NCBI GenBank assembly: GCA_944326335.1
Contig: CALVDM010000012.1
Span: 1-64,000, forward strand
Source of the DNA: an uncultured Bacteroidales bacterium
Lineage (GTDB): Bacteria; Bacteroidota; Bacteroidia; Bacteroidales; UBA932
Direction of reading: 5' to 3'
DNA length: 64,000 nt
Below the pieces are notes generated by a model. It searched no databases. It was not told where the DNA came from and saw nothing but the letters and a program-made list of their open reading frames with translations. The translations under genes and the position numbers were made by a program. The stretch's first letter is position 1; the number at the start of each line of letters is the position of its first letter. Shown piece by piece: positions 51,238-59,999 of the stretch.

Positions 51238-52025
51238 GAGCCTCCCGCGAAGCACAGCGTTGCCGCGCTTATCCTGATACGTGGGCCGAAATAATCTCTC
51301 AATGCATGATGGCAGGCATTCACTGTCGCCCCCGTGGTGAACACGTCGTCAACGACAAGTATATGCTCCGGGGAAAGTTTTCCGGCAACCCTTCCGTCCA
51401 CCTCGAATGCATTGCGGACATTCGACTTCCTGTCCGCAGCCGACAGCCTTGTCTGCGAGACCGTATGCGTTCTCCTTTTGAGAAGATTGGCGGCAAGTCG
51501 TCTTCTCCCGGACCGCGCCAGCTCCACGGCTATTATTTCCGCCTGATTGTAACCCCTTGACAAACGCCTCCTCCAGTGGAGGGGAACAGGCACGACCGTG
51601 TCCACAGTATCAAACATTCCGCACGAGAATATCCTCCCGGCGAGAAGGCTTGCGAAATACCTCCCGGTGTCCGTCCGTTTCCTGTACTTCAGCTCCCTGG
51701 GAATCTTTCTGTAGGGGGCTTCGGTATGGTAGAAGAACAGGGCGCAGGCAAGTGAATATGGCTCATATCCCCGGAGCCCTTCGTCCATGTCCCTGCAGAC
51801 CATGTCATTGAGCCTGTCCGCCATCTCGTTTCTCGGAGACCGCCAGAAATGTGTAAAGGGAAAATCAGCCATGCAGTATATGCAGAGCTGGTTTTCCCTG
51901 ACATTCAGATGCCGGCCGCAAACTATGCATACACGTGGCAATGCAAGGTCCGCAAGAGCCGACAGCAAATATTTCAGACCATCCATTTTTCCTTTAAAGA
52001 TACCGCAGAGCTTTGGCTCCGGCAT
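51234..52025 (-). CDS. ComF-family phosphoribosyltransferase-like protein
   Basis: A 263-residue protein with an N-terminal zinc ribbon (CIVCGRHL...CIYC, about 33-55) and a type I phosphoribosyltransferase fold with the PRPP loop ILVVDDVFTTGATVNAC near residue 220. ComF proteins are linked to DNA uptake in competent bacteria, but homologues are widespread and their reaction is unclear. The start may be the Met at residue 14, which directly precedes the hydrophobic segment. It probably forms a single transcript. Confidence 0.9.
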   Translation of the reverse strand: MPEPKLCGIFKGKMDGLKYLLSALADLALPRVCIVCGRHLNVRENQLCIYCMADFPFTHFWRSPRNEMADRLNDMVCRDMDEGLRGYEPYSLACALFFYHTEAPYRKIPRELKYRKRTDTGRYFASLLAGRIFSCGMFDTVDTVVPVPLHWRRRLSRGYNQAEIIAVELARSGRRRLAANLLKRRTHTVSQTRLSAADRKSNVRNAFEVDGRVAGKLSPEHILVVDDVFTTGATVNACHHALRDYFGPRIRISAATLCFAGGS

Positions 52026-52078
52026 CCGGAAAAAGAAAAATCCGGTCAGTTTTTCTGTTTATTGCGATTTTTTCCCTT

Positions 52079-52825
52079 TTAGCAGTTCATCGCGCCGCAG
52101 CAGTGGATTACCTGGCCGCTGACGTATGAAGAAAGGTCGGATGCAAGGAAGAGAGCCACGTTTGCCACATCTTCCGGAGTACCGCCCCTGCGGAGAGGAA
52201 TCTGCTTCTCCCACTCCTCGCGCACCTTCTCCGGAAGGGCGTTGGTCATGTCGGTTATGATGAAGCCCGGAGCGATGCAGTTGGCACGGATTCCGCGCGG
52301 GCCCATCTCCTTGGCGATGGACTTTGCAAGACCTATGAGGCCGGCCTTGGAAGCGGAGTAGTTGCACTGTCCTGCATTACCGGACACGCCGACCACCGAA
52401 GACATGTTGATTATGCTTCCATGTCTCTGCTTCGCCATCACCGGGGTGACTGCATGTATGAAGTTGAAAGCCGACTTCAGGTTCACTGCGATGACAGCGT
52501 CCCACTGCTTCTCTTCCATCCTGAGCATGAGGCCGTCCTTGGTGATTCCGGCATTGTTCACAAGGATGTCTATATGTCCGAACTCGTTGAGAATCTCTGC
52601 GACCACCTTGTGAGTCTCCTCGAAGTCAGCAGCGTTCGACGCGTATGCCTTGACCTTGACACCGTAAGCCTCGAGTTCCTTCACAGTGGCTTCGGCAGCT
52701 TCATTGATGGCCAGGTCAGTGAATGCGATGTCAGCACCCTCGGATGCATATTTCAACGCTATGGCCTTGCCTATTCCCCTTGCCGCACCTGTTATGACGG
52801 CAACTTTTCCGTTTAGAAGTCCCAT
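52079..52825 (-). CDS. fabG: 3-oxoacyl-ACP reductase FabG
   Basis: A 248-residue NADPH-dependent short-chain reductase of fatty acid elongation. The motifs are TGAARGIGKA (cofactor loop), NNAG, and the Ser-Tyr-Lys triad in NMSSVVG and YSASKAG. The tail GQVIHCCGAMNC is unusual in its Cys content but ends at the normal position. The open frame runs on upstream for 218 codons, but this part is antisense to ahcY. The ATG at 52825 fits the family start (MGLLNGKVAVITG) and lies just behind the promoter at 52862-52893. Confidence 0.95.
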   Translation of the reverse strand: MGLLNGKVAVITGAARGIGKAIALKYASEGADIAFTDLAINEAAEATVKELEAYGVKVKAYASNAADFEETHKVVAEILNEFGHIDILVNNAGITKDGLMLRMEEKQWDAVIAVNLKSAFNFIHAVTPVMAKQRHGSIINMSSVVGVSGNAGQCNYSASKAGLIGLAKSIAKEMGPRGIRANCIAPGFIITDMTNALPEKVREEWEKQIPLRRGGTPEDVANVALFLASDLSSYVSGQVIHCCGAMNC

Positions 52826-52861
52826 TTTGTCTCTGTTTTTGTTGATTTTCAAAATATCCTG

Positions 52862-52893
52862 CAAAATTATGGCACATATTCCGTTAAAACAAA
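52862..52893 (-). promoter_or_regulatory. Promoter of fabG
   Basis: TTTG (52890-52893) and TAATTTTG (52862-52869) on the minus strand are 20 bases apart, a full match to the housekeeping pattern. It is divergent from the ahcY -7 box at 52904-52911. Confidence 0.78.
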
Positions 52894-52903
52894 TGTTTCT
52901 TCT

Positions 52904-52911
52904 TATATTTG
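52904..52911 (+). promoter_or_regulatory. -7 box for ahcY
   Basis: TATATTTG matches TAnnTTTG, 28 bases before the ahcY ATG. Its upstream half overlaps the fabG promoter on the other strand. Confidence 0.6.
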
Positions 52912-52939
52912 GCCTCTTCACCGAAAACAGAATAAGGAT

Positions 52940-54199
52940 ATGACAAGCGAGATACGCAACAAGGACCTGTGGCCCGAGGGCAGACAGAAGATAGACTGGG
53001 TAAGACACAACATGCCTCTGCTGAACAGCCTTGAAAAGGAATTCATGCAGGAAAAGCCGTTCAATGGGCTGAAAATCGCCCTGTCGGTACACCTTGAGGC
53101 AAAGACGGCATACCTCTGCGAAGTCCTCGCCGCTGCAGGAGCCCGGATGTATGTGACAGGCAGCAATCCTCTGTCCACACAGGACGACATCGCGGCAGCC
53201 CTCGTGCATGAAGGGATGAATGTATTCGCCTGGTACGGAGCCACATCGGAAGACTACAAGAGGCACATCCGCAAGGTTCTCGAGCCTGGGCCGGCCCTGA
53301 TTATAGACGACGGAGGCGACCTTGTGAGCCTGATGCATTCCGAGTTCCGCGACCTCATCCCGGGAGTGATTGGCGGATGCGAAGAGACCACCACAGGTAT
53401 CCTGCGTCTCCAGTCCATGGACAGGGCCAGGACACTTCTCTTTCCGATGATGCTGGTGAACAACGCAGACTGCAAGCATCTTTTCGACAACAGATACGGC
53501 ACCGGACAGTCCGTCTGGACAGGAATTACGAAGACCACCAACCTCATCGTGGCCGGAAAGACCGTTGTCGTGGCCGGCTACGGATGGTGCGGCAAAGGTG
53601 TGGCAATGAGGGCAAAAGGCCTCGGAGCCAAGGTGATAGTCACTGAAATAGACCCTGTCAAGGCGATTGAAGCCATAATGGACGGCTTCTCTGTCATGAA
53701 GATGTCACAGGCCGCAGGGGAAGGCGATGTCTTCGTTACAGTCACGGGCTGCAAGTCCGTCATCACAGGGCCGGATTTCCTCAAGATGAAAGACGGGGCC
53801 ATCTGCTGCAACGCCGGACATTTCGACGTGGAGGTGGATGTCGCAGCCCTCAAGGAGATGGCGGTGGAGACGAAGCAGGCGAGAAAGGACATAACAGGCT
53901 ACAGGCTCGACAACGGGCACACCATCTACATCCTTGCCGAAGGGAGGCTTGTGAACCTTGCCGCCGGCGACGGTCACCCGGCGGAAATCATGGACATGTC
54001 CTTCGCCATCCAGGCACTCAGCGCAAAGTATCTTGTGGAGCATCGGGGCTCGATACCGAGGACACCGGGAAAGATGGTGAACGAAATCCCGGAATTCATC
54101 GACATGGAGGTCGCGAAACGGGAGCTGGCAAGCTGGGGATGCGAGATAGACACGCTCACGGAAGACCAGCGGGCATATCTCTACGGAGACTCCGAATGA
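52940..54199 (+). CDS. ahcY: Adenosylhomocysteinase, short (archaeal/Thermotoga-like) form
   Basis: A 419-residue NAD-dependent enzyme that splits S-adenosylhomocysteine into homocysteine and adenosine, removing the inhibitor of methyltransferases. Signatures: SVHLEAKTAYLCEVL, GVIGGCEETTTGILRL, the Rossmann segment VVVAGYGWCGKGVAMRAKGLGA and CNAGHFDVEVD. It lacks the insertion of about 40 residues and the KPxxYRY tail of the common bacterial form of about 470 residues, and ends QRAYLYGDSE. The short type is best known from archaea and Thermotoga. It converges with rodA, with only 4 bases between them. Confidence 0.93.
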   Translation: MTSEIRNKDLWPEGRQKIDWVRHNMPLLNSLEKEFMQEKPFNGLKIALSVHLEAKTAYLCEVLAAAGARMYVTGSNPLSTQDDIAAALVHEGMNVFAWYGATSEDYKRHIRKVLEPGPALIIDDGGDLVSLMHSEFRDLIPGVIGGCEETTTGILRLQSMDRARTLLFPMMLVNNADCKHLFDNRYGTGQSVWTGITKTTNLIVAGKTVVVAGYGWCGKGVAMRAKGLGAKVIVTEIDPVKAIEAIMDGFSVMKMSQAAGEGDVFVTVTGCKSVITGPDFLKMKDGAICCNAGHFDVEVDVAALKEMAVETKQARKDITGYRLDNGHTIYILAEGRLVNLAAGDGHPAEIMDMSFAIQALSAKYLVEHRGSIPRTPGKMVNEIPEFIDMEVAKRELASWGCEIDTLTEDQRAYLYGDSE

Positions 54200-54203
54200 G
54201 CTG

Positions 54204-55679
54204 TCAGCTGAAGTAACGCCGCTCGTGTCTCACAAGGGCGATGAAGATGAACAGCATCACCGTAAACGCCCAGAGCGACGACCCTCCGTAGCTGACAAAC
54301 GGGAGCGGGATGCCTATGACCGGCATTATGCCGATTGTCATCCCTATGTTTATGAAAAGATGCATGAATATACAGCTTGCCACACAATAGCCGTATATCC
54401 TCGTGAAACTTTCCCGGCTCCTTTCCGCGTCGTGCATCACCCTCCATATCAGGAATGCATAAATCAGGATGACGGCGGCACTCCCTGCAAATCCCCACTC
54501 CTCGCCTATTGTGCAGAAGATGAAATCCGTGCTCTGCTCAGGCACGAACCCGTACGTGGTCTGGGTGCCTTTCAGGAATCCTTTCCCGAGAAGACCGCCC
54601 GAACCGATTGCAATCATGGACTGGTTCACGTTGTATCCGACACCGGTAGGATCGTCCTTCAGCCCGAGCAGGACCTCTATACGTTTCCGCTGATGGTCCT
54701 GGAGCACGTCATGGAAGATGAAATCGACTGAAAACACCAGGATGACACCGGCGATGAAAGCCGCTATCGACGCCCACTTGAATGTGCTCCTTTCCCTGAA
54801 GGCCTTCATCGCGAAATAAGGTATGGAACAGAGGCTTAGCGCAGTGAGTATGTATTCGGGCTTCAGACTGCCGAGCAGAGAGTCTTCCGCAGAGCCTGTT
54901 ATCGCGACGAGCCGCTCCATGCCCCACGGAAGGAACGCCATCACCACCGCGAACGGCAGGACGGTAATCAGCCAATGCCTGAACTTTCCGGAATACAGTG
55001 TGTTGCAAAGCGTGACAATGCACACGAGGGCCAGTATGGAGAAATACGGGGACACTGTCATGGTGAGTATGAACAGCAGGACAGCTACTCCGCCCATGAA
55101 AAGAAGCCATCCGGAAAGCCCTTCCCTGTAAAGCATGAATATGAATCCCACATAGACAAGGGCGGAACCTGTCTCGCTCTGGGCAACGATTATGGCCATC
55201 GGCACAAGGATGACGGCTGCCGTGGCGATGAAATTCCTCGGATTGCCGATTTTATAGCCGTACTGGCTCATGAGCGTGGCGAGCATTATGGATGTGGATA
55301 TCTTGGATATCTCTGCCGGCTGGAAACGTACGGGCCCGAATTCGAACCACGACCTCGACCCCTTCACTTCCACACCGAGGAATATCACCGCCACGAGCAG
55401 CAGCAATGTCGCCACATATATCGGGACAGCCAGACTTTCGTACACTCTCGCATTTATCACGAACAGGATTACCGCGGCAAGGGCGAAGGCCGTCATCATC
55501 CACACGAACTGCTTTCCGCTCCTTGTGCCCATGTCGAATATGGACAACGGCTCCGCAGACTGGACAGAGGCATATATGTTTATCCAGCCTATCAGCACAA
55601 GCGCGAGATAGCAGATTATCAGCGGCCAGTCAAGTGTGTCCGACAGTTTCCTTCCACTCAGTCTTTCCATATCCTTCAA
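54204..55679 (-). CDS. rodA: Rod-shape peptidoglycan polymerase RodA
   Basis: A 491-residue SEDS-family glycosyltransferase with about ten membrane helices. It polymerises lipid II during side-wall growth together with PBP2. Family blocks: SRSWFEFGPVRFQPAEISKI, AQSETGSALVYVGFIFMLYREGL, GIGSGGLLGKGFLKGTQT and VIGIPLPFVSYGGSSL. The segment between helices about 270-330 is longer than in E. coli RodA (370 residues). Its start overlaps the mrdA stop by 4 bases. Confidence 0.94.
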   Translation of the reverse strand: MKDMERLSGRKLSDTLDWPLIICYLALVLIGWINIYASVQSAEPLSIFDMGTRSGKQFVWMMTAFALAAVILFVINARVYESLAVPIYVATLLLLVAVIFLGVEVKGSRSWFEFGPVRFQPAEISKISTSIMLATLMSQYGYKIGNPRNFIATAAVILVPMAIIVAQSETGSALVYVGFIFMLYREGLSGWLLFMGGVAVLLFILTMTVSPYFSILALVCIVTLCNTLYSGKFRHWLITVLPFAVVMAFLPWGMERLVAITGSAEDSLLGSLKPEYILTALSLCSIPYFAMKAFRERSTFKWASIAAFIAGVILVFSVDFIFHDVLQDHQRKRIEVLLGLKDDPTGVGYNVNQSMIAIGSGGLLGKGFLKGTQTTYGFVPEQSTDFIFCTIGEEWGFAGSAAVILIYAFLIWRVMHDAERSRESFTRIYGYCVASCIFMHLFINIGMTIGIMPVIGIPLPFVSYGGSSLWAFTVMLFIFIALVRHERRYFS

Positions 55680-57514
55680 TCTGTTTTCACCTTGTCGAGC
55701 AGATTTCCTTCCATCATCCTCTTCTCAAGAGGCTTGCGGGCCTCGCTGATGTCTCCGGAAAGGTACTTCTCCACAAGGAGAGATGCCAGAGGAGCAGCCC
55801 AACGTGCACCGAAAGAGCCGTTCTCGACATAAGCAGCCACAGCTATCCTGGGATTGTCCTTCGGAGCGAAGCAGATAAAGACGGAATTGTCGTCTCCGCG
55901 CGGATTCTGGGCTGTCCCCGTCTTTCCGCAGATGTCGAGCCCGTCCACGGCCGCGATTGTGGCCGTACCGCCCGAGCCGTAACCGGCATTGACAGCCATG
56001 TACATGCCTTCTATCACCTTCGGGAAATGTACCGTGTCCACCATGGTGTAATGCCGTTCCTTGTATTTAGGGTCTATCCTGACTTTTTCCGAGTCCTTGA
56101 TGAGGTGCGGTATGTAATAGTATCCGCGGTTGGCAATTGTCGCACACAGGTTGGCGAGATGGAGAGGGGTGCAGCCAATCTCTCCCTGCCCGATGGAAAG
56201 AGAAATCACGTTAGTGGCCTTCCAGCGTCCTTTCCCGTATATCCTGTCATAGTATCCGGAATCCGGTATCGTACCGCCGAGTTCGGACGGGAAATCGCTG
56301 CCGAGCTTTTCCCCGAAGCCGAAACTCCTGACATAACGTGACCATTCGTCGAGGGCGTCCCCGACGGAAACCGAATCCCCTTTCTCCAGCAGATTCCTCA
56401 GAACATAGCAGTAGTATGCGTTGCAGGACATCATGATTGACTCCTCAAGATTCAGCGGAGACCTGTGGGCGTGGCATCCGAGCTTGTTCCTTCCGAAATG
56501 GTAGCCCATGCTGCATGGATATTCTGTCTCAGGGGTGAGCACACCTTCCTGCAGACCGATGAGGGCATTCACGAGCTTGAACACCGAGCCCGGTGGATAT
56601 GCCGACTGGACAGCCCTGTTGAACATCGGCTTGTACGGATTCGCGAGTATCTCGTTGTAGTGGGAGCCGATGTCCGCAAGCATGTCCACATCGATACCGG
56701 GGCTTGACACAAGCGTAAGTATCTCACCTGTCGAAGGCTCTATCGCCACGAGACTTCCCACCTTGTTCTGCATCAGCATCTGGCCGTAGTGCTGCAGCTC
56801 CGCATCTATAGTCGTGGTGATGTCCATGCCCGGGACAGCCTCCTTGTCCATCTCCCCGTCCCTGTACCGGCCCTCGATTTTGTTGTGAGAGTTCCTCAGA
56901 TATATGTTGTAGCCTTTCTCACCTTTGAGATACTGTTCGCAAGTCGCCTCTATGCCTGTCTTGCCGGCATAGTCCCCTGCACTGTAGTCCTCGTGCTTCT
57001 TCAGGAAGTCGGCATCCACTTCGGAGACATATCCGAGCAGGTTCCCGCCTGCATTGTACGGATATTCGCGTATGCTTCTTGCCTGCCCCCTGAATCCCGG
57101 GAACTTGTATGCTATCTCGGCGAATTTCATGTACCGCTCCGGGGTCATCTGCTTCAGCATCACCACGGACTGATAGCCGATACGCCTGCGGTTACGGTAG
57201 TATTCGGCCATCTTCTCCTTCACGAATTCCTCCGGGACGCCGATTGCCCGGCAGAGGGCCAGCGTGTCGAATTCCTCCACCTCCTTCGGGGTCACCACAA
57301 GGTCATAGGCTATCTTGTTGCCGACGAGAATCTTCCCGTTCCTGTCGTCTATGATTCCCCTTGGAGGATATATCATGGTATAGACCATGGAATTGTTGCT
57401 CGCGTCTATCTTGTAACGCTCATCCACAATCTGTATCACGAAAAGCTTGGCGAGCAGGATTGCCACGGCGGCGGCGAGCCCTATCTTCAGTTTGTTGGAT
57501 TTGTCCAGTTTCAT
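55676..57514 (-). CDS. mrdA: Penicillin-binding protein 2
   Basis: A 612-residue class B transpeptidase that crosslinks side-wall peptidoglycan. It has one N-terminal membrane helix (about 10-28), the pedestal domain (GYVSEVDADFLKKHEDYSAGDYAGKTGIE) and the transpeptidase domain with SxxK (PPGSVFKL, Ser nucleophile), SxN (MMSCNAYY) and KTG (CGKTGTAQNP). It lies 13 bases after mreD and overlaps rodA. Confidence 0.96.
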   Translation of the reverse strand: MKLDKSNKLKIGLAAAVAILLAKLFVIQIVDERYKIDASNNSMVYTMIYPPRGIIDDRNGKILVGNKIAYDLVVTPKEVEEFDTLALCRAIGVPEEFVKEKMAEYYRNRRRIGYQSVVMLKQMTPERYMKFAEIAYKFPGFRGQARSIREYPYNAGGNLLGYVSEVDADFLKKHEDYSAGDYAGKTGIEATCEQYLKGEKGYNIYLRNSHNKIEGRYRDGEMDKEAVPGMDITTTIDAELQHYGQMLMQNKVGSLVAIEPSTGEILTLVSSPGIDVDMLADIGSHYNEILANPYKPMFNRAVQSAYPPGSVFKLVNALIGLQEGVLTPETEYPCSMGYHFGRNKLGCHAHRSPLNLEESIMMSCNAYYCYVLRNLLEKGDSVSVGDALDEWSRYVRSFGFGEKLGSDFPSELGGTIPDSGYYDRIYGKGRWKATNVISLSIGQGEIGCTPLHLANLCATIANRGYYYIPHLIKDSEKVRIDPKYKERHYTMVDTVHFPKVIEGMYMAVNAGYGSGGTATIAAVDGLDICGKTGTAQNPRGDDNSVFICFAPKDNPRIAVAAYVENGSFGARWAAPLASLLVEKYLSGDISEARKPLEKRMMEGNLLDKVKTD

Positions 57515-57527
57515 TCCCGCCCCTCCG

Positions 57528-58040
57528 TCATTTTCCGTCAGATGTGAGCATGTTCACTATCGGCAGGGATATGATGTAGCCGCATACGAGAGACACTCCC
57601 ACCTCGATGAGGTTGAACAGGAACGGCCTTGTGCCGGCTCCGTCTGCAATGACATAGATGGTCAGGAAAACCGCCTGGCATATCAATATCGCGACAGATA
57701 CCCTTACGAACCCGTTCTTGCGTATGGAAAAGCCGTCCCCCCTTTCAGTGTGGTCCTTCCCGAACAACAGGTTCACCACCATGTTCCGGATGAATGCCAC
57801 AGGGACAATCGCAAGCATGTTGAGGCCCAGGATTCCTTCGGCGAGCCAGTCGACTGCAAGTCCGCACACGGCCGAAATCAGCATCAGTCCGGCGGCAGGA
57901 ATGGTAAGCGGCAGGCACAGCACCATTACAGGCAGGATGGACAGCATCAGGTACTGCCCCAGGTTGATGAAGTTGCAGATTAGAATCTGCGCCACCACCA
58001 GCAGGATGTATATCAGAGCATTGTTCCTGTTAGTTTTCAT
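57528..58040 (-). CDS. mreD: Rod-shape-determining protein MreD
   Basis: A 170-residue protein with five predicted membrane helices, the expected size for MreD. It links MreC to the cell-wall machinery. The sequence is poorly conserved across bacteria, so the call rests on topology and position between mreC (11-base overlap) and mrdA. Confidence 0.88.
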   Translation of the reverse strand: MKTNRNNALIYILLVVAQILICNFINLGQYLMLSILPVMVLCLPLTIPAAGLMLISAVCGLAVDWLAEGILGLNMLAIVPVAFIRNMVVNLLFGKDHTERGDGFSIRKNGFVRVSVAILICQAVFLTIYVIADGAGTRPFLFNLIEVGVSLVCGYIISLPIVNMLTSDGK

Positions 58041-58845
58041 CCTGTTCCTCCAGTCCGCTTATCACATCCCTGTCCACGTTGTCCACCACGGTCACGTACC
58101 TGACAGAGCTGAAATCCATGAATAAGGTGACATCAATATTGTAGGTGGAGCCGTTCACCACCGTGGCTTCCCCCGTGACTCCCAGCGGTATGTCCGGCGG
58201 GAATATTGCCGAGAAGCCGCTCGTATAGACTGTGTCTCCGGGATGGAGCCGTATATGGTGGGGAATCTCCCTCAGGACAGCCCCGTTGGAAGACATACCG
58301 TCCCACATCAGCTCGCCGGCAGGCCCTTCCCGGCCTATTCTGGCACTCACCACCATGTCGGAGTTCCGGAACGAGCGGCCGTAAGAATAGTGCTTCCCTA
58401 TGGCATCCACTATGCCCACGACTCCCGAAGAGGTGATAATGCCGGAAAGTTCCGCCACCCCGTCCTCCGAACCTTTGTCGATGACAATATAGTTGTGATG
58501 TTTGTTGTTGCTGACCTTCACGGCATTTGCCATGATGTAACGGTATGGGCCAATGGTGTCGGAAATGCCTGCAGGCCTCCCGAGTTCCTCACGGTATGTA
58601 CGCACAAGCTGCGAAAGCCTGAAATTCTCCTCTGCGAGGGCTTCGTTCTGCTTCCTGAGGCTGAAATAGGATTTCACGTTGTCGGCTCCGCCCCAGACGG
58701 CGGCATAGAAGGAATGGACTCCCCGTGATATCCAGATTCCCTGGAGGGGACCGTTATGCTGCAGCATAACCAATGCAGCCACCTCCAAAAGAATGAAGAC
58801 GGCTGCATTTATACCGATTCTGAGTATGACGCCCCTGTCCTTCAT
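58030..58845 (-). CDS. mreC: Rod-shape-determining protein MreC
   Basis: A 271-residue protein with one N-terminal membrane helix (about 9-27), a short coiled coil (about 60-90, LRKQNEALAEENFRLSQLV) and two beta-barrel domains (SGVVGIVDAIGKHYS; LHPGDTVYTSGFSAIFPP, G-V-T/V style end). It activates PBP2/RodA. It lies 1 base after mreB. Confidence 0.95.
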   Translation of the reverse strand: MKDRGVILRIGINAAVFILLEVAALVMLQHNGPLQGIWISRGVHSFYAAVWGGADNVKSYFSLRKQNEALAEENFRLSQLVRTYREELGRPAGISDTIGPYRYIMANAVKVSNNKHHNYIVIDKGSEDGVAELSGIITSSGVVGIVDAIGKHYSYGRSFRNSDMVVSARIGREGPAGELMWDGMSSNGAVLREIPHHIRLHPGDTVYTSGFSAIFPPDIPLGVTGEATVVNGSTYNIDVTLFMDFSSVRYVTVVDNVDRDVISGLEEQDEN

Positions 58846-58846
58846 C

Positions 58847-59869
58847 CTATCTCATGAGGAAAGGATAGCTGTCTGTATGTTTCAGTGCAAGGCAGGTTCC
58901 TCTCGCGACTGCCCTCAACGGGTCTTCCGCCACATGGAACGGGATGTTCACCTTCTCCGAGAGTCTCTTGTCAAGCCCCCTGAGCAAGGCCCCTCCGCCG
59001 GAAAGGTAGATGCCTGTCTCCACAATGTCGGAGTACAGTTCCGGAGGTGTCTGCTCGAGCACGTGGAGCACTGCGGCCTCTATCCTCGCCACAGACTTGT
59101 CGAGGCAATGGGCTATCTCCTGGTATGTGATTGTGGCATCCACAGGATGCGCCGTCATGAGATTCGGGCCGCGGACAAGGATAGGTTCCGGCTCCACATC
59201 GAGGTCCGGCAGGACAGCACCGACGGCAATTTTTATCTTCTCAGCGGTTATTTCCCCGACCTTGATGTTATGCTGCTGCTTCAGGTAATACTGGATGTCG
59301 CTTGTGAACACGTCTCCGGCCACCTTTATGCTGTTCTGCTCCACGATACCGCCGAGGGAGATGACCGCAATCTCGGTCGTACCTCCTCCGATGTCCACCA
59401 CCATGTTGCCCTTAGGCGCCTCCACATCCATACCTATGCCGAGGGCAGCCGCCATAGGTTCGAAAATCAGGTAGACATCACGGCCGCCGGCATGCTCTGC
59501 CGAATCCCTGACCGCCCTTATCTCGACCTCAGTGCTGCCGGAAGGAATGCCCACGACAATTTTGAGGTTCGGTGTGAACAGGGATCTGCGGCGGCTGTTG
59601 ACCTGCTTGATGAAGCCCCTTATCATCATTTCCGCAGCATTGAAGTCGGCAATCACCCCGTCTTTAAGAGGGCGGATGGTCTTGATGCTCGGATTCACCT
59701 TCTCATGCATCAGCTTTGCCTTCTGCCCGAGAGCTATCGGTTTTCCCGTGTTGTTGTCAATCGCTATGATGCTCGGCTCGTCGAGGACAATCTCGTCATT
59801 CTGGAAAATCACGGTGTTCGCCGTGCCGAGGTCCATGGCCAGTTCCTGTGTCAAGAATGAAAAACCCAT
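58847..59869 (-). CDS. mreB: Rod-shape-determining actin-like protein MreB
   Basis: A 340-residue actin homologue that forms short membrane filaments directing wall growth. The nucleotide-binding blocks are clear: MDLGTANTVIF, DIGGGTTEIAVISLGG, GRDVYLIFEPMAAALGIG and LSGGGALLRGL. It is the first gene of mreB-mreC-mreD-mrdA-rodA and has a promoter at 59914-59944. Confidence 0.98.
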   Translation of the reverse strand: MGFSFLTQELAMDLGTANTVIFQNDEIVLDEPSIIAIDNNTGKPIALGQKAKLMHEKVNPSIKTIRPLKDGVIADFNAAEMMIRGFIKQVNSRRRSLFTPNLKIVVGIPSGSTEVEIRAVRDSAEHAGGRDVYLIFEPMAAALGIGMDVEAPKGNMVVDIGGGTTEIAVISLGGIVEQNSIKVAGDVFTSDIQYYLKQQHNIKVGEITAEKIKIAVGAVLPDLDVEPEPILVRGPNLMTAHPVDATITYQEIAHCLDKSVARIEAAVLHVLEQTPPELYSDIVETGIYLSGGGALLRGLDKRLSEKVNIPFHVAEDPLRAVARGTCLALKHTDSYPFLMR

Positions 59870-59913
59870 TTCGTATTTTTCAGGTTTATACGGTTCGTAA
59901 AAATTCCAACTTC

Positions 59914-59944
59914 CAAAGTTATGAAAAAACTACGTAAAAGCACA
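59914..59944 (-). promoter_or_regulatory. Promoter of the mre operon
   Basis: TAACTTTG (59914-59921) is a full -7 match. TGTG (59941-59944), three of four bases matching TTTG, lies 19 bases upstream. The leader is about 40 bases. Confidence 0.65.
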
Positions 59945-59985
59945 GAATTTTATTCATAACTTGCCCTGCTTTCAAAAGAAAGAGG

Positions 59986-59993
59986 TAATTTTG
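59986..59993 (+). promoter_or_regulatory. -7 box for ispD, with predicted start at the ATG
   Basis: TAATTTTG matches TAnnTTTG and ends only 6 bases before the ispD ATG at 60000. A TTG (59961-59963) lies 22 bases upstream of the box. If this is the promoter, the mRNA begins at or next to the start codon. Confidence 0.55.
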
Positions 59994-59999
59994 CAGGAC

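Noticed and set aside
52826..53479. N-terminal extension of the fabG frame by 218 codons
   Set aside because: It is antisense to ahcY, lacks any SDR feature and crosses the fabG promoter. The ATG at 52825 matches the family start.
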